From Spinacia oleracea (Eukaryota > Streptophyta > Magnoliopsida > Caryophyllales > Amaranthaceae): a stretch of DNA of 64,000 nucleotides. Location of the stretch: contig NC_079487.1 in NCBI RefSeq assembly GCF_020520425.1, positions 106,116,141-106,180,140 of the forward strand, in the 5' to 3' direction. The position numbers and the translations under genes were made by a program. Of the stretch, positions 48,701 through 61,056 are shown piece by piece (position 1 is the first letter of the stretch; the number at the start of each line of letters is the position of its first letter). A model generated the notes under the pieces. The model was not told the origin of the DNA, searched no databases, and saw only the letters and a program-made list of their open reading frames with translations.

Positions 48701-49173
48701 ACTGTGACAGTGATTGGGCAGGCTGCCCTACCACCAGAAGGTCAACATCTGGTTTTTGCATCCTTCTAGGTGCCTCTCCCATCTCTTGGAAAGCAAAAAG
48801 ACAATCTGTGGTAGCCAGGTCCACTGCTGAAGCTGAATACAGATCAATGGCACTGACTGTGTGTGAAATACTATGGCTAAAACAACTCTTGAAGGATTTG
48901 GGGTTACCAAACTTGGGCACCACTCTTGTTCACTGTGACAATGAAGCAGCATTGGCAATTGCAGCCAACCCTGTGCACCATGAGAAAACAAAACATGTTG
49001 AGATAGACTATCACTTTATCAGAGAAAAAGCAGCAACTGGTGTGATCAAACCAACCAAGATTGCTAGTGTGGATCAACTGGCAGATGTCTTCACCAAGCT
49101 TCTCTCCACTCGACAACAACACTACCTTCTCTCCAAGCTGGGAGTTTGTTCTAAACCTGCACTCTCAGCTTGA
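45736..49173 (+). CDS. Copia Gag-Pol polyprotein with deleted integrase C-terminus/RT N-terminus
   Basis: First ATG of the frame is 45736 ([14 protein letters not shown]), giving 1145 aa. Order: Gag; Cys/His knuckle region ([15 protein letters not shown], near 244); protease [13 protein letters not shown] (near 378); integrase HHRLGH...CLTC (near 530) with core residues in [16 protein letters not shown] and NGRVERKH (588, 650, 685); RT C-terminal half with YVDDLIIAG (near 826); RNase H (AYCDSDWAG near 989, ADVFTK near 1116). Between PYEE and VYMKIPPGY (about 47955) the text jumps from integrase to mid-RT: roughly 230-250 residues expected in Copia elements are missing, yet the frame stays open. 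RT lacking its N-terminal half should be inactive, so mobility would need enzymes from a relative. Confidence 0.94.
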   Translation: MTTIETTSPLYLHPSDGSNSINIEKLQGSSNYRSWRRSMEISLGAKRKLGFVTGAVTRDASDKVKQECWDTCNDMVISWILGSVCESVKKSIMFVANCAQMWKQLESRYSVSNGSRKYRLCKDIYETKQQGRIVSEYYTEMRALWEELESLSVYPAITTMTTEINAFVQAHEQQQEEMKLFQFLNGLDEAYGAQRIHLLMMSPLPSVDTACSCVQQEESQREILKPVKEENEAAAMYSKVQELNCTACGKNCHTQDKYWTVVGYPEWHARSQQQNKFKPRDYSGKKPQVRGTGSKGNQKWNKGKNGNKGRMDANAHSHSESGSSSSTTFTAQQLEKLLRNLPALSKNGGSDTEEEMDVSYSNMVSCYFADKSNNEWIIDTGASHHMTGDVNLLSKIGTCNNKPRINLPTGETSLISHCGEALLENRLELKNVLCVPAFKYNLLSVKKLTQDGKCKVTFHPKFCIIEDGRTSEVKGVGRVSNGLYYLVNKALGDIIEEFKDQNIQCMNASTTLSVPAVIQGVKPLNKTTLWHHRLGHAPLNKISKIHELKGFKNTTEDICLTCPLSKFTKLPFKPNNSIASKPFELVHIDTWGPYKVETRGHYKYFLTVVDDHSRMTWVHLLRQKSDAFEAIRIFVHMAKNQFGYSVKIIRSDNALEFDDKKCTSFFTELGISHQTSCNDRPQQNGRVERKHRNVLEMGRALRFQAGLPLQFWGDCVLTAVHLTNRLPSTILDHKTPYEETVYMKIPPGYTEMGSRITVQAKGESVPKSDPTKVCKLNKSLYGLKQAPRQWFAKLSSALISNKFTQSKSDYSLFTKRTGKSFTSILVYVDDLIIAGNDMSSICEAKEFLSSQFLMKDMGELSYFLGIEVDRNNQGIFLSQRKYVLDLLAEYGLTNCKPLKLPMDAHLKLSADIGDVLGDPEPYQKLVGKLIYLTITRPDIAFTVHVLSKFMHKPTNVHMQAAMRVLRYLSGSPNQGILLASHSSAQLQAYCDSDWAGCPTTRRSTSGFCILLGASPISWKAKRQSVVARSTAEAEYRSMALTVCEILWLKQLLKDLGLPNLGTTLVHCDNEAALAIAANPVHHEKTKHVEIDYHFIREKAATGVIKPTKIASVDQLADVFTKLLSTRQQHYLLSKLGVCSKPALSA

Positions 49174-49180
49174 GGGGGAG

Positions 49181-49510
49181 TGTTGAGAATGGTAGTGTGT
49201 CAGCATGCTTAATTAAGATCTTAGCCCATTTCATTACTTATTGTCCAGCCCATTTAGTTGTAAAGTCACATGTTCAACTTATGGGATCATGTGACTTGTT
49301 TTGTCTCTTTGTATGAGTCATGTTTAGGGTATTATCCTAGGACAATGATTGGCCAGCCCTTACTTCTAGGTTGATGCTCGTCCTATTTAAGGACTTGTAA
49401 TGAGCAATCAGCTCACAACTTCAAATGAATGAAAACAGAAATGAAATGAGGGCTAAATGAGAATGTTGATTGCTTGTTGTTTGTATGAACTCAAGGCTGA
49501 AATGTCTTCA
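49181..49510 (+). repeat. Copia 3' LTR
   Basis: Near-identical to the 5' LTR; lacks 4 bases near GATGCTGCGCCGTCC. Confidence 0.95.
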
Positions 49511-49632
49511 GTATGCAAACCTGTAACATGAGATGTGATTTTTGGCCCTTTTGCGCGCCCACTATTTTTAGCAAGCTCACTATGAGAGCACATGAAAAAT
49601 ATTATACGAAGACTATTTTATATAAAGTCATG

Positions 49633-49850
49633 CCAAAATCAACAAAACAAAAGGTCAATCAATCTAGAGAGTAAAAAAAAAAAAATACTCCGTAACAATC
49701 TTTTGTTTTCAAAAAAATAATATAATGGTCATCATTTACCAAAATCAACAAAATGAAAGATCGATCAATCTAGAGAGTATAAAAAAAATTACTCCGTAAC
49801 AATTTTTTGTTTTCAAAAAAATAATATAATGGTCATCATTTACCAAAATC
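49633..49850. repeat. tandem duplication, 106-bp unit, two copies
   Basis: CCAAAATCAACAAAA occurs at 49633 and 49739, and the following 100 bases (including CAATCTAGAGAGTA and TACTCCGTAACAAT) are repeated with few changes. Confidence 0.9.
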
Positions 49851-51838
49851 ATCATTGCCATCCGTCGGAGGGAAAGATTGCCATTTAGGCATTTACCACA
49901 AAAACCCAAAAATCTACGGAGTAATTTGTAAAACTACAACTCTACAACTCTACAAGTGGTCAAGTGTACAATCTCTCCTAGATTGAAAACAGTGAGAAAG
50001 GTCAAAAAGCTTCATTTCCTTTACTTTGCAACTTTCACAAAAAACCAGTTTCTTAACCTTACACCCCCATCTCCATCTCCATCTACTTCTACTTCTACTT
50101 CGCCGTCTATTCTTTTTCCATCTTCAACTACAATTCCCATCTGGCCATCTCCATCTCCAAATTTTGTCATGCAAATTGAAAAAGTTCTTGACATGGATCA
50201 ATTCTATGGTAATTCTTTCTTATATGCATTTTTTTCAATTATTTTAGTAATCTCTCGCAGTGTTTTTTTAATGCAATTTAGTATTCATTTTTGTTCTCAC
50301 GTATTTTTGCTAGTATTTCCATTAGTTTTGTTATAAACAATAGAGTACTGGTAAACTTAAAACTTGCAATTGGGTCTTAAACTTTGTCAATTATGTGGGC
50401 ATCAATTTCTTTTACTCAGTCGCAATTCCTACTCAGTTGATTGCAATCCTCTCTCCCAAATGCTGCTACGAGAAGTGTTTTTAGATTTAAGGAAACCCGC
50501 TTATAGAAACCTCTGTTTCACACTTTCACCAGACATGTAAATTAGAGTTTTGACCGGTCAAAAGTCAAAACACAGTCAAACCTCTAAAGTAGAAGTTGAA
50601 TCCGTAATTGTTTGTTCAATCCTCTGCATTCAGTCCACCGAACTCCTATAAACAGGTTTGCAGTAGTGACAGTTTTTTTTAGCTTTCTAGGGGCGAGAAT
50701 TTATTTGGTTAGTCAGATAACAATTGATCTTGAACAAGTTTAACTAGGAAGTAGGGACTAGTTGAAGAATTAGATAATACGGAGTATGTTTGTCCGTTTA
50801 TTTTTACTCGTAATACTTTGTTTTTCCAACCTTGTCAAATTTATTTAATTATCAATCATTCTAAGAGTATGAAAGTGATGGATAGCTCAGTAGGTTAGAG
50901 CTTCCATCCCTGTGATCGATTCTCATCCTCGCATTTGTCGCTCATCTGTCATTTGCAACCAAAAAAAAAAAAAATGTTAGAGTACAAAAGTTTTACGATA
51001 ATACTCCGATTTATGGGGGTGAAAAGTTACACTAGGAATTTTTGAGTTTGTGGGGCCAAGCCCACTCAGCCACTCAGGCCATACCAAATGTCCGCCACTG
51101 CATGGGAAGAATCAGATCCGAAAGAGAAACGGAATAGACGGGCGTAATTTGGTAGGTAGGGTATACGAAAGTATTATCAATTTAGTGACTCAAACGTTAT
51201 ATTATTAAGAAAATGAATGTGATTAAGAAGAGATGATGGAGTATTTTTGTCATTTTTACCATCATTTCAACTCTATTTGGTCTCTCCCAAATGAGTGAAC
51301 CTCCGAACTTAAACATCAAATGTCATTTGAATTTCTAAGGTTTTACCCACACGTTAGTGTTTTGTCTTGTAGGATTACCAATTGGACAAATCATCCTTTT
51401 TGGCGTACTCTTAGGACAATCTTGTTAAATTCCAATATTACCCTCACACCAATAATTATCCTAAGCAACTTGTATTAAAAAACACCAAAATTAATTAAAG
51501 CTCCTTTTAGTCATCAGTTGGATACTTGGATCTTATTCATTTCGTGTTGTGTCATTGTATCATGTATCATGTATCATGTGTAATGTGTATGTGTCCTCTT
51601 AAACTTCAGAAAGTCACATATTCTTGATTACTTCATCATACCATTCCTTTATGTGATCAATACCCAAATCACCAACTAAAACACTCACTCACTCACTCAC
51701 CTTGAAAAACCATACAATAAGGTACAGTTGGGTGGGCGGTGGTGTCATTATTCATTCATTCATTATTGAAATATTTATTCATTCACCCCAGATTTGTTTT
51801 ATATAGTCCATAATTTGTAGTATTGTTTTGGTAAAGCA
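49851..51838. other. region upstream of the intact ankyrin-PGG gene; no complete gene
   Basis: An open stretch at about 49956-50336 ends in MQIEKVLDMDQFYG before a possible GT donor (50212); I find no continuing exon. The proximal part (about 51500-51838) should contain the ankyrin-PGG promoter and 5' UTR. Confidence 0.4.
50878..50972 (+). mobile_element. tRNA-like SINE fragment
   Basis: GATAGCTCAGTAGGTTAGAGC resembles a tRNA/SINE A box; a weak B box (GATCGATTCTC) follows, and a run of A's (about 50959-50972) ends it. Flanks AGAGTATGAAAG and AGAGTACAAAAG may be an imperfect target duplication. Not a functional tRNA: the arms do not fold fully. Confidence 0.5.
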
Positions 51839-54800
51839 ATGGCGATGACAGGAAACAGTATGCAAGGATATCAAGTAGTCCACCAGCAGCCGCAAGCAAG
51901 CAACGACATAAAAGGCATGGAGCCTAAACTCTACTTTGCAGCATTAAGCGGATCCTTTCTAGACTTAACACGGTGTATGCCAGATTGGAACACACAAACA
52001 ACCATCACAGGTAACAATGTTCTACACGTTCACGTTGGGAAATCACTCTACGGCCACGGCCACAAAGCAGCTAAAGATCAGAAAGTGGCTAGGGTGATCA
52101 ATATCAAGCTTATCAAAGAAGTCCTTGATTATGATAGTTCGTTGCTATGGAAGGAGAATAATAACGGAAATACCCCTCTGCATCTTGCTGCTAGATTCGG
52201 GTTATCAGATGTGGTTCAAGTCTTCCTGGAACGAGCTTATAGTGAGGTTAGTTTCCTGGTTAGGATGACTAATAATAAGAAGGATACAGCCTTGCACGAG
52301 GCTGCACGTGTAGGTCATGTTGATGTGGTGAGACGGCTAGTGAAGGCGCATTTTTGTTGTCCGAATGAGGCTAATGAGGTGGGTGAGACTCCCCTTTATC
52401 TTGCTGCTGAGAGGGGATCTACTGAGTCGGTAGCTATTATTATAGACACTTGCGATCATGCAGCTCTTGCTTATCGAGGTCCTAGTGGTAGAACAGCTCT
52501 TCATGCTGCTGTTCAGTGGGGAAATTCAGGTAAGCTACACCTACCTTTTTGTGGAATTTTTACTATTCTTTATGCCATAATCCACCGGTATTTCCAAGAT
52601 TAGATGTTATACTGTATTGTGTATGGTTAACTATTTCGCTCAAAATCAACCAACTTCTCTGTATGATAGCGAGATTATACATCATAGAATCAAGAGGAGA
52701 TGAGTTTTGACTAAAGCTGACTAACGTGTCGTGTTCTTGTTCGTCTTCAACATAAACGGGTTGGAAAAGCTCAAAAGTAGCCCGACTCATTTAATAAACG
52801 TATCGTGTCGTTTAACTAATCGTGTCGGTAACTCTTAACACTAACCTGTTTTTTTCATGTCCGGTTCGTGTCGTGTTTGTTCGATAAAGTTGACTCCGTT
52901 ATAAAGTTTTCAACACAATACAATAATTGTTTGGTTGTTTTTTCTTAAACGGTTTAACTCGTGTCAGTTTCGTGTTGAGAATCTCAACACTAATCTAACC
53001 CATTTAATTAAACATGTCGTGTCGTGTTGGCCCGTTTAATTAAACGTGTCGTAAACCTTGACACTAACCCGCTTTTTCCGTGTCCGGTTCATGTCATGTC
53101 AGATTTTGCCTACTCTAGTTTTGTCCATGTAAATGATAAAACCAAAAGGCGGCCGAAAAGTCATTTACCAAACAAAGGCTTAGGAGTTAAGACAATAAAG
53201 AGTATTAAGAATGGGTTTGAACTTTGAACTACTACTACGACTTAGTTGCTAACATGCTTTGAACATGAACTGACAGTGATGGTAAAGAAGTTGTTGGAAA
53301 AAGATCCGTCGTTAATCAGGGTCCGGGACAACGAGGGGCAGACACCACTTCATTCAGCAGCTGCAGAGGTGAGCAAACTCGAACTTTTGAAGGTGTTGTT
53401 AGATTACGACAAGAAAGGATCATCAGCAGTATATATTCCAGATAATAAGGGAAGAACAGCATTGCATATTGCAATGCTCCGGCTTTCTTGGGGAGCAATG
53501 AAGGCGCTCATGGCTTACTGTCCAGACTGTATCGAAATAGTTGACAATGATGAGCAGAATGTTGTTCATTATGCTGCCAAATGGAATTGTTTAACCAAAA
53601 TTGATACTTTCCTGGGGTTAGGACACTTTGATGAGCTTCTTAATCAGAAGGATGTAGATGGGAATACTCCTCTCCATTTGATTGTTGACTCTATTCCCAA
53701 AAATTTCACTCATCCGTGTTTACTTAAAGTCGGAAATTTCATTGTTAATCATACCGTGTTGGACCTCAAAGTGTTCAACAAACAAGACCTTACGGTTGGG
53801 GATATCTTGGCTTCTTATGACCGTATCATTCGTCGAGAAAGTGTAAGTTCCTTTCTCCCCTCCACTTGTTAATTATATACCAATATATGTAATTTTGTAA
53901 GCAAAATTGTTTGTGATAGATGTACGTGATAGAGTATAAAACTTGGGCTTCAACCATCATCTTAAGCTTTTGGTTGAAGCCCAATATTACTTTTATGCTC
54001 TATCACGCCCCCCCCAAACCCAACATGAAAGCCCTTTAGGCTTGAAGTGTGGATGCAACATGGGTGTCTTCATACCCAACGCTAAATATTTCACTTTAAA
54101 AGGAGGGGTGAATGGGATATGAACACGTGACTTTGTATTATGCTGGCTCTGATACCAAGTCAGAGGACCAACTCAACCAAAAGCTTAAGCTGATGTTTGA
54201 AGCACCAATATTAGTTTTATATTCTAGCGGTACATACTTTGTAATAATATAATGTTGCATTAATTTGACAGATATTACAAGGACTAACGGGTAAAGTAGC
54301 ACCAAGAGGTAGGAGAATCAACACATATGAAACAGATCTAGATGTTGAGAAAGCAAGGGGTGATGATCTAGGAGAAGGGACAAACGTAGTGACACTGAAA
54401 GAAGCAGCACAAAGTCGTTTAGTAGTTGCTGCCTTGATAGCAACAGTATCATTCACAGCCGGGTTTACCTTACCCGGTGGGTTTGATCAAAACATAGGTG
54501 ACGACATGGGGATGGCCGTGCTTAAGGGCAGGACAGCCTTCAAGATATGTTTAATCTCCAACGCGGTAGCCTTCATGTCATCAACTATAGCCATACTACT
54601 TTACTTTGTTCTTGTAACAACAGGTTCGACTTGGTTCATACGAGTTCTTTCGTCTCACGGTCTAATATTGAACACGTTCTCATTGGGTGCACTCATGGTA
54701 GCATTCACCACAGGAGTGTCGGTCGTGGTATCTGCCAACCTCGCCCTCGTGATCGTGTTATGGGTGTTCTCTACATTTTTCTTTGTGTATTATGTAATAT

Positions 54801-54874
54801 TAATCCTCCAAACGTTCGGGATTTCGCTGTTTTATGCCAGGAGGTGTAGCCTCAGGCGTGCTACTGCTGGCTGA
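51839..54874 (+). CDS. ankyrin-repeat/PGG-domain membrane protein (ITN1/ACD6-like)
   Basis: Three exons: 51839-52529, 53277-53842, 54272-54874 (TGA), all GT-AG, giving about 619 aa. ATG 51839 starts MAMTGNSMQGYQVV. Ankyrin repeats at about residues 105 (GNTPLHLAARFG), 147 (KDTALHEAARVG), 182 (GETPLYLAAERG), 216 (GRTALHAAVQWG), 251, 289, 323 and 359. The PGG domain (about 469-600) has LPGGFDQN in its first helix and four hydrophobic segments, predicting a membrane-anchored protein with cytosolic ankyrin repeats. Plant relatives act in defence, salt/ABA or salicylate responses; the exact role here is unknown. It is the intact partner of the broken copy at 11933-29974 (same exon plan). Intron 1 holds a degenerate CGTGTCGTGT tract and intron 2 a TRIM-like element. 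Confidence 0.93.
52700..53115. repeat. degenerate CGTGTCGTGTT repeat in intron 1
   Basis: Words CGTGTCGTGT, GTTTAATTAAACGTGTC and TTAACACTAACC recur in the ankyrin-PGG intron 1; non-coding low-complexity DNA. Confidence 0.75.
53927..54228 (-). mobile_element. TRIM-like miniature LTR element in intron 2
   Basis: Read on the minus strand: a short LTR-like repeat (about 54158-54228), initiator-Met primer site (complement of GCTCTGATACCA at 54146-54157), about 130 bp inside, a purine tract (complement of CGCCCCCCCC, 54006-54015), and a second LTR-like repeat (53927-54005) with ends TGATAGAG...CTCTATCA. The two end repeats share AATATTG(G)GCTTCAA and CAACCAAAAGCTTAA text. About 300 bp, no coding, as for terminal-repeat retrotransposons in miniature. 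Confidence 0.72.
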
Positions 54875-55827
54875 TCTATGCCATGATATCATATATAGTT
54901 GGCCTGTCAAATGTAACAACTACTAGCTCCATCCATCACATTATGTTCTTACTATGAAATGATTGAATTCATGATCTTGATTAATTATGACCTTTGAGAT
55001 CTCATTGTATATATTTTTGTTATTATATTCCAATAATATCTACTCCGTAGATCGTTGTCTTGCAGACCTTTTGGTAAAGAGTTTTTGGAAGCATGTTTAG
55101 AGGCAAGAGTCATCAAATTGCCATATCTTCTCCTTTGGAAACAAGTGTATTTCATTTCAGTAAACAAATCTTACCCCAACTTTTTGGGAGACAAGATTTG
55201 TGATCAATTTGTAAAAAGCTTCTCCCCCCACCCCCCATTTGTCAAAATTAAAAGCATAATTAACTTGCAAAAAGCCTTTTCCCCAAATTGTAAAAATATA
55301 AAGGATAATTATAATTAGGTTCTTCTCATAAAAATAAAAATAAAAACAAATATGTTTCAAGTTGAATAAGTTCAAATGATGACATTTACAGAGTAATAAG
55401 TTTACATTTTCAGTCAGGTCTAATAGGTTTATATAAGTCCGGGAGATTTTAAGTGAAAAGATTGCATTCCTGTATACATCTATATAGTTAGCTAATTTTA
55501 CCAAGTGAGTGCATTTTTTTTAAGCAATCCACTTCCTTGGTGAAATAAGTCAAATATAACAGAACCTAACTCACTCATTCATTCATATGAAAATAAACAG
55601 TTTTAATTATAGATAATCATATCTCTATCTAAGTATCCATGCTTATCTTTTTGTGTGTGAATGGGTAACAAGAACAATACGAATTACAAATAGGGGTAAT
55701 GAGATTTGAACCAGTCACATATCATATATAATAATATAACTCTCAATTTTAAAAGTTAGCCACTAGTTCAAGCCACTATTCGTATAATGGTATAGGTCTA
55801 TCTATGTGTATGATACTCTGTCATTAA
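54875..55827. other. 3' UTR and intergenic DNA downstream of the ankyrin-PGG gene
   Basis: No gene recognised; AT-rich. A 3' UTR is expected in the first few hundred bases. Confidence 0.45.
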
Positions 55828-56089
55828 TAAGGCCCCATTTAGTTCACCTTATTTCTCATTATTTGATTTATTTTTTCTGATCTTATCTGATCTTATTTTT
55901 TCTGATCTGAACTGCTTTGATCTGATTTTTCATAATTAAGATATAAATAACAAAAACTACCATTATTAATATTAAATGATTTACATGTAAAATAAATTTT
56001 ATTCAACTTTATAATGTTGTTATAATTACAAATTATTTATTTAACTTTAGTCATTATTTAACTATTCCATATATTAGATAGATTTGGTG

Positions 56090-56790
56090 TAGGTCTAGAT
56101 ACATCGGTTCTAATTTAGACACGATCTGGACAAAATCGGTTATGAGTTGCACATGATCTGGACATACTCGTTCCTATATGGACATAATTGTTTTGACTTG
56201 GACATTATTTGGACACATCGGTTCTGATATTAACGTATGTGTTCAGATTTGGACCGTTGGTTCAGATCTGGACATGATCTGTACATATTGGTTCTGATAT
56301 GGACATGATATATACAGATCGGTTCTGATATGGACATATCATGTACAGATCATTCTAATTTGGACATGAGCTATATAGATCGGTATTGATCTGAACATGA
56401 TATGCACATACCGGTTTTGATATGGACATAATGGTTCTGATCTGACATGATGATTCTGATCTGGACATGATATGCACATACCGATCATACCATTTATGAT
56501 TTGGACATGATCGGTATAGATTGGTTCTGATCTGGACATGATCTGCACATCGTGGTTCTGATCTGGACATAATCTGTACAGATCAGTCTGATCTGGACAT
56601 ATTCGATACCAATAAGTTCTGATCTCTACAAATAGATTCTGATTTGAACATCATATGTACTAATCTGGACATGATCTGTACATATCGATTATGATTTGGA
56701 CATGATATGTACAAATCGGTTATGATCTGGACATGATTTGATCATACCGGTTTTGATCTTGACATATCGCTTCAGATTTAGACAACAACA
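56090..56790. repeat. degenerate tandem repeat of TTCTGATCTGGACATGAT-type units
   Basis: About 20 irregular copies of (G)GTTCTGATCTGGACATGAT, with CTGTACATATCG following, and unit lengths about 30-45 bp. Chance open frames on the minus strand follow the repeat. Confidence 0.9.
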
Positions 56791-56879
56791 TTTTAATTAT
56801 TAAAGAAATAATAATAATAAATAATAGTAATATTATAAATTTTTTTTGAGGGAAATAGTAATATTATAATAACAATTAG

Positions 56880-56884
<5 letters not shown>

Positions 56885-56944
<60 letters not shown>

Positions 56945-56949
56945 GTAAT
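56885..56949. repeat. (TAA)n microsatellite, tract 1
   Basis: About 20 TAA units, ending AATAGTAAT directly before the LINE start codon. Confidence 0.97.
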
Positions 56950-59900
56950 ATGGCGGCTTCCGTGGAGAAGTTTCATTGCCCTTTTGTGGGTCTTAGCGGG
57001 TGCCAGGATGGAGGTGGGCGTGGTTTGGTGAGGAGTTCTCTGATCACTCACTTACGGGATCGTCATTATTGCTCTGGTGTGCGGGATGTAACCCGTCATT
57101 CCCTTACTACCAATTTGCAGGTTTTTTCTACGGCTGAGGTGACCTTTCGTCGTATGGGTATTTGGCTATGTGGAGATTGTTTCAAGACACATACTCAACG
57201 TACTAGGTGTCGACATGGCAGTGGTTCTAGTACTGTTTTTGTGGACCCACCTGATTCTGGGGATGGTATTTTTCGTTTTATTCTCTATGGTATTCAAAAA
57301 CCGCAAGCTCCTGCTTCCGAGCTGTCTTTTTCTGATGCGCCTCGAGAACATCATTTTTCTTTTGATGTTGCTCTTCTAGACACTTTATTGTCTAAGCGAT
57401 TGCGCTCTGTGAAATCCATCCCTCCCAGATGTCGTTTGGGTTTTTCGCGAGTTCTAAAAGGGGCGCTTGATAAGGTGATTTGCAGACCTGATGACATCGC
57501 TTGTTGGGTTCAGTTGCTTGTGTTACCTCTTTGTGTCCTCACGACTTTTTCACCGCGAAGTAATCGTGAGTGTTCCTCTGGTGTTCGGCGGCGACGACAG
57601 GAAGAGTGTATCACCTCTGCTATTCGTTCTTGGGGTGAGCCTGGTGGTTCCGAGCAACTAGTCATAGACACATTGGCTAGTGTGTCTCCATTGGATGTTG
57701 ACGAAGACCATGATTTGGCGGAGCGTAATATTAAGCAATGCAAGAGAAAGATTTCTGATGGTCACTACACTGCTGCAGTTAGGGTTCTTTCTTCCTCGGG
57801 TCTTGGCCCTTACAATGATGCTACCCTTGCAGATTTGCGAGCAAAGCACCCTTCCGTTCCGGTCCCTACCTTACCGGATATCCCTGTTGATCATCACCTT
57901 ACTGCTTCCTCCGCTGTTGTTTTGGAGCAGATTAAGGGCTTTCCGCGTGGTACTTCGTGCGGTAGGGATGGCTTGCGTGCACAATACCTTTTGGATTGCT
58001 TGGGTGGTGCTGCTGTAGCTGTTTCTGATGAGTTGGTGGATGCTATCACTCAGGTAGTTAATCTCTTTCTTGCTGGAAAGTGCCCTGCTGTGCTTGGAGG
58101 ATACATTGCTAGTGCTCCTCTTACACCACTTGTTAAGCCTGGTGGGGGTATTCGGCCTATTGCTGTGGGCACTATTTGGAGGCGCCTTGTTTCTAAGGTC
58201 GGGGCTGCTTTGGTTGGTCCGCGTTTAGGAGCCTACTTTGGAGGAATTCAGTTTGGAGTTGGGGTTCCAGCAGGTGGTGAGGCCATTCTCCATGCTGTCA
58301 ATCGGTTGGTTGAGGCTCGTGGGGCCGATGTTGGCCTCTCTATGTTATTGGTGGATTTTCAGCATGCGTTCAATTTAGTTGATCGATCGGCTTTGTTGCG
58401 TGAGGTTCGGCTTCATTGTCCTGCTCTTTCGCGTTGGGTTGAATTCTGCTACTCTTCTCCAGCGCGGCTGTATTATGGGGAGCATACCTTGTGGTCTTGT
58501 CAGGGTGTGCAGCAAGGGGATCCTCTCGGCCCTTTGCTTTTTTCTTTGGTTCTACATCCATTGGTGTGTCGCATCAGAGACTCATTTGATCTATCTCTTC
58601 AGGCTTGGTACTTGGACGAAGGCACTATCGTTGGTGACACTTTGGTGGTTGGGTAGGTCTTGGAGTTGATTTTGGAGGAGGGTCCTCATTTAGGTCTCCA
58701 TGTTAATGTTGAGAAGACGGAGGTTTTCTGGCCTTCAGAGGACCCACGCAGTCGTCTGGAGGGTGTCTTTCCTACGGATATTGCTCGTCCTGCGTTCGGT
58801 GTTAAGTTGCTTGGTGGCCCAGTCAGTACGGATTCTTCTTTTTGCAAGGAGTTGGTTTCGCAGCGTGTGTCGAAGACTGTTGTGTTGATGGATGCTGTAG
58901 CCAAGCTTAATGATCCCCAGTGTGAGTTGTTGCTTCTTCGTGCGTGTACTGGAGTTTCTAAACTCTACTTTGCTATGCGCACTTGTCCGCCTCATCTTTT
59001 CGAAGCGGCCCAATTATCTTTTGATGTGGCTCTGCGGGCTTCTTTAGAGCGCATCGTGACTGCTTCGGGGCCTGGGTTCGGTGACTGGCAATGGCGCCTT
59101 GCCACCTTGCCTTATTCTTATGGAGGATTGGGTGTTTATTCAGCTGGTGATGTTCGGCATTATGCTTTTCTTGCATCCCGTTTGCAGTCTTCTGCTTTGC
59201 AGGATTCGCTTCTTCGGCTTTCAGGTGTTGATGGACCGGGACCGGCCTTTGATGATGCTCTTGGTCTTTTCAATAGGACCGTGGAGTCCGACCTTATGCG
59301 TAGCCCTAGTGAGATCGCTGCCCCCACACTCATGAAGAAATTGGCAGACATATATTTCACGAAGGTTACTGCTGATGCGGAATCCGCCTACTCCTTATCT
59401 TCACGTCTTGTTGCCCTATGGAAATCGCAGCAGGGGGATCACTCCTCGGCTTGGTTGCGGGCAGTCCCCATCTCGGGTTTAGGCCAGACTATGAACGGTA
59501 AGACTTATCGTTCGGTTCTTTGCTATCGGTTGGGTATTCCGTTGTTCTCTGATTCGACGCCGTGTTCTGCTTGCTCTCGGGTTTTCGACGGGGACATTTA
59601 TGGGGACCATGCCGTGTCTTGTGCTGGGATTGTGGGTATCAAACATCGACATAATGTTGTTCGTGATACCCTTTTGGATATTTGCTATCGGTCGGGGATT
59701 TCTGCTCGCAAGGAGGTTGATGTTGGGCTGACTAGTGAGAGTGATGGAGCTCTTCGTCCTGCAGATATTTTGCTTTACTCATTGGATGGCGGTCTAGATG
59801 TGTGTGTTGACTTGACTGGGTCTTCTCCTATGATGCAATCGGGGTTGTCAGGCTTCGTTCCGGGTCGGGTTGTGGCGGTTGCAGCGCAACGGAAGCAGGA

Positions 59901-60135
59901 TAAGTATGCGGCACGTTGTAGAGCTTTGGGTTACGGTTTCTTTCCTTTTTCCTTCTCTTCTTTTGGGGAATTAGAGAAAGGGGCTGTTTCTTTGCTGAAG
60001 CGGGTCCAGACGTACTCCAGGGCTCGGGACATTGGGGCGCGGGCAGCTGCCCACATTTTCAGCAGGATCGGGTTCGCCATAGCTAGAGGAGTGGGGGCCC
60101 AGATTGTATCTCGGCTCCCCTCCAACTTCTTGTAG
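56950..60135 (+). pseudogene. RLE-type LINE protein: zinc finger, reverse transcriptase, CCHC, PD-(D/E)XK-like endonuclease
   Basis: ATG 56950 abuts the TAA tract. N-terminal C2H2-like finger (HCPFVGLSGC...HLRDRHYC, residues 9-41). A second Cys/His cluster (LCGDCFKTH...CRH) is near 74-90. RT domain from about 330: SCGRDGLRAQYLL, PLVKPGGGIRPIA, LLVDFQHAFNLVDR, CQGVQQGDPLGPLL. The catalytic motif reads YLDEG (near 553), with Glu in place of the second Asp. TAG at 58654-58656 (codon 569) interrupts the frame just after. The remainder is open: CSACSRVFDGDIYGDHAVSC knuckle (near 871), RHNVVRD, LRPADILLY and VCVDLTG (near 936-950), KQDKYAARC (near 981), ending RLPSNFL. This order is that of R2/R4-type LINEs, whose C-terminal nuclease nicks a specific target. 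Both RT changes predict an inactive copy. Confidence 0.83.
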
Positions 60136-60185
60136 TTCACTTGTTCTTTGTAGCTTGTTAAGCTTGTAACGTTTTGGTGTTTTCC

Positions 60186-60186
<1 letters not shown>
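56950..60186 (+). mobile_element. non-LTR retrotransposon with restriction-endonuclease-like domain, inserted in (TAA)n
   Basis: Starts at the edge of one TAA tract and ends at another (60187-60269). One protein of 1061 codons (56950-60135) plus a 51-bp 3' UTR. No poly(A); the 3' end is the TAA repeat itself. No separate target duplication can be distinguished because target and tail are both TAA. Three truncated relatives follow in the same array. Confidence 0.85.

Positions 60187-60269
<83 letters not shown>
60187..60269. repeat. (TAA)n microsatellite, tract 2
   Basis: About 27 units; 3' tail of the full-length LINE and 5' flank of the next truncated copy. Confidence 0.97.

Positions 60270-61056
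<787 letters not shown>

Larger units (their letters stand above)
45231..49510 (+). mobile_element. young Copia LTR retrotransposon with an internal deletion
   Basis: LTRs 45231-45564 (334 bp) and 49181-49510 (330 bp) differ by a 4-bp gap and two substitutions as far as I can see. Target duplication GTATG is at 45226-45230 and 49511-49515. Primer site TGGTATCAGAGC follows the 5' LTR at once, and a purine tract (TTGAGGGGGAG, about 49170-49180) precedes the 3' LTR. One open polyprotein frame fills the inside. Confidence 0.96.

Noticed and set aside
50160-50212. Possible first exon MQIEKVLDMDQFYG before a GT donor
   Set aside because: No continuing exon or recognisable protein could be found downstream before the ankyrin-PGG gene.
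50650-51107. Possible hAT element with ends CAGTAGTGACAG and TGTCCGCCACTG
   Set aside because: The ends are only loosely complementary and the 8 bases flanking each side do not match.
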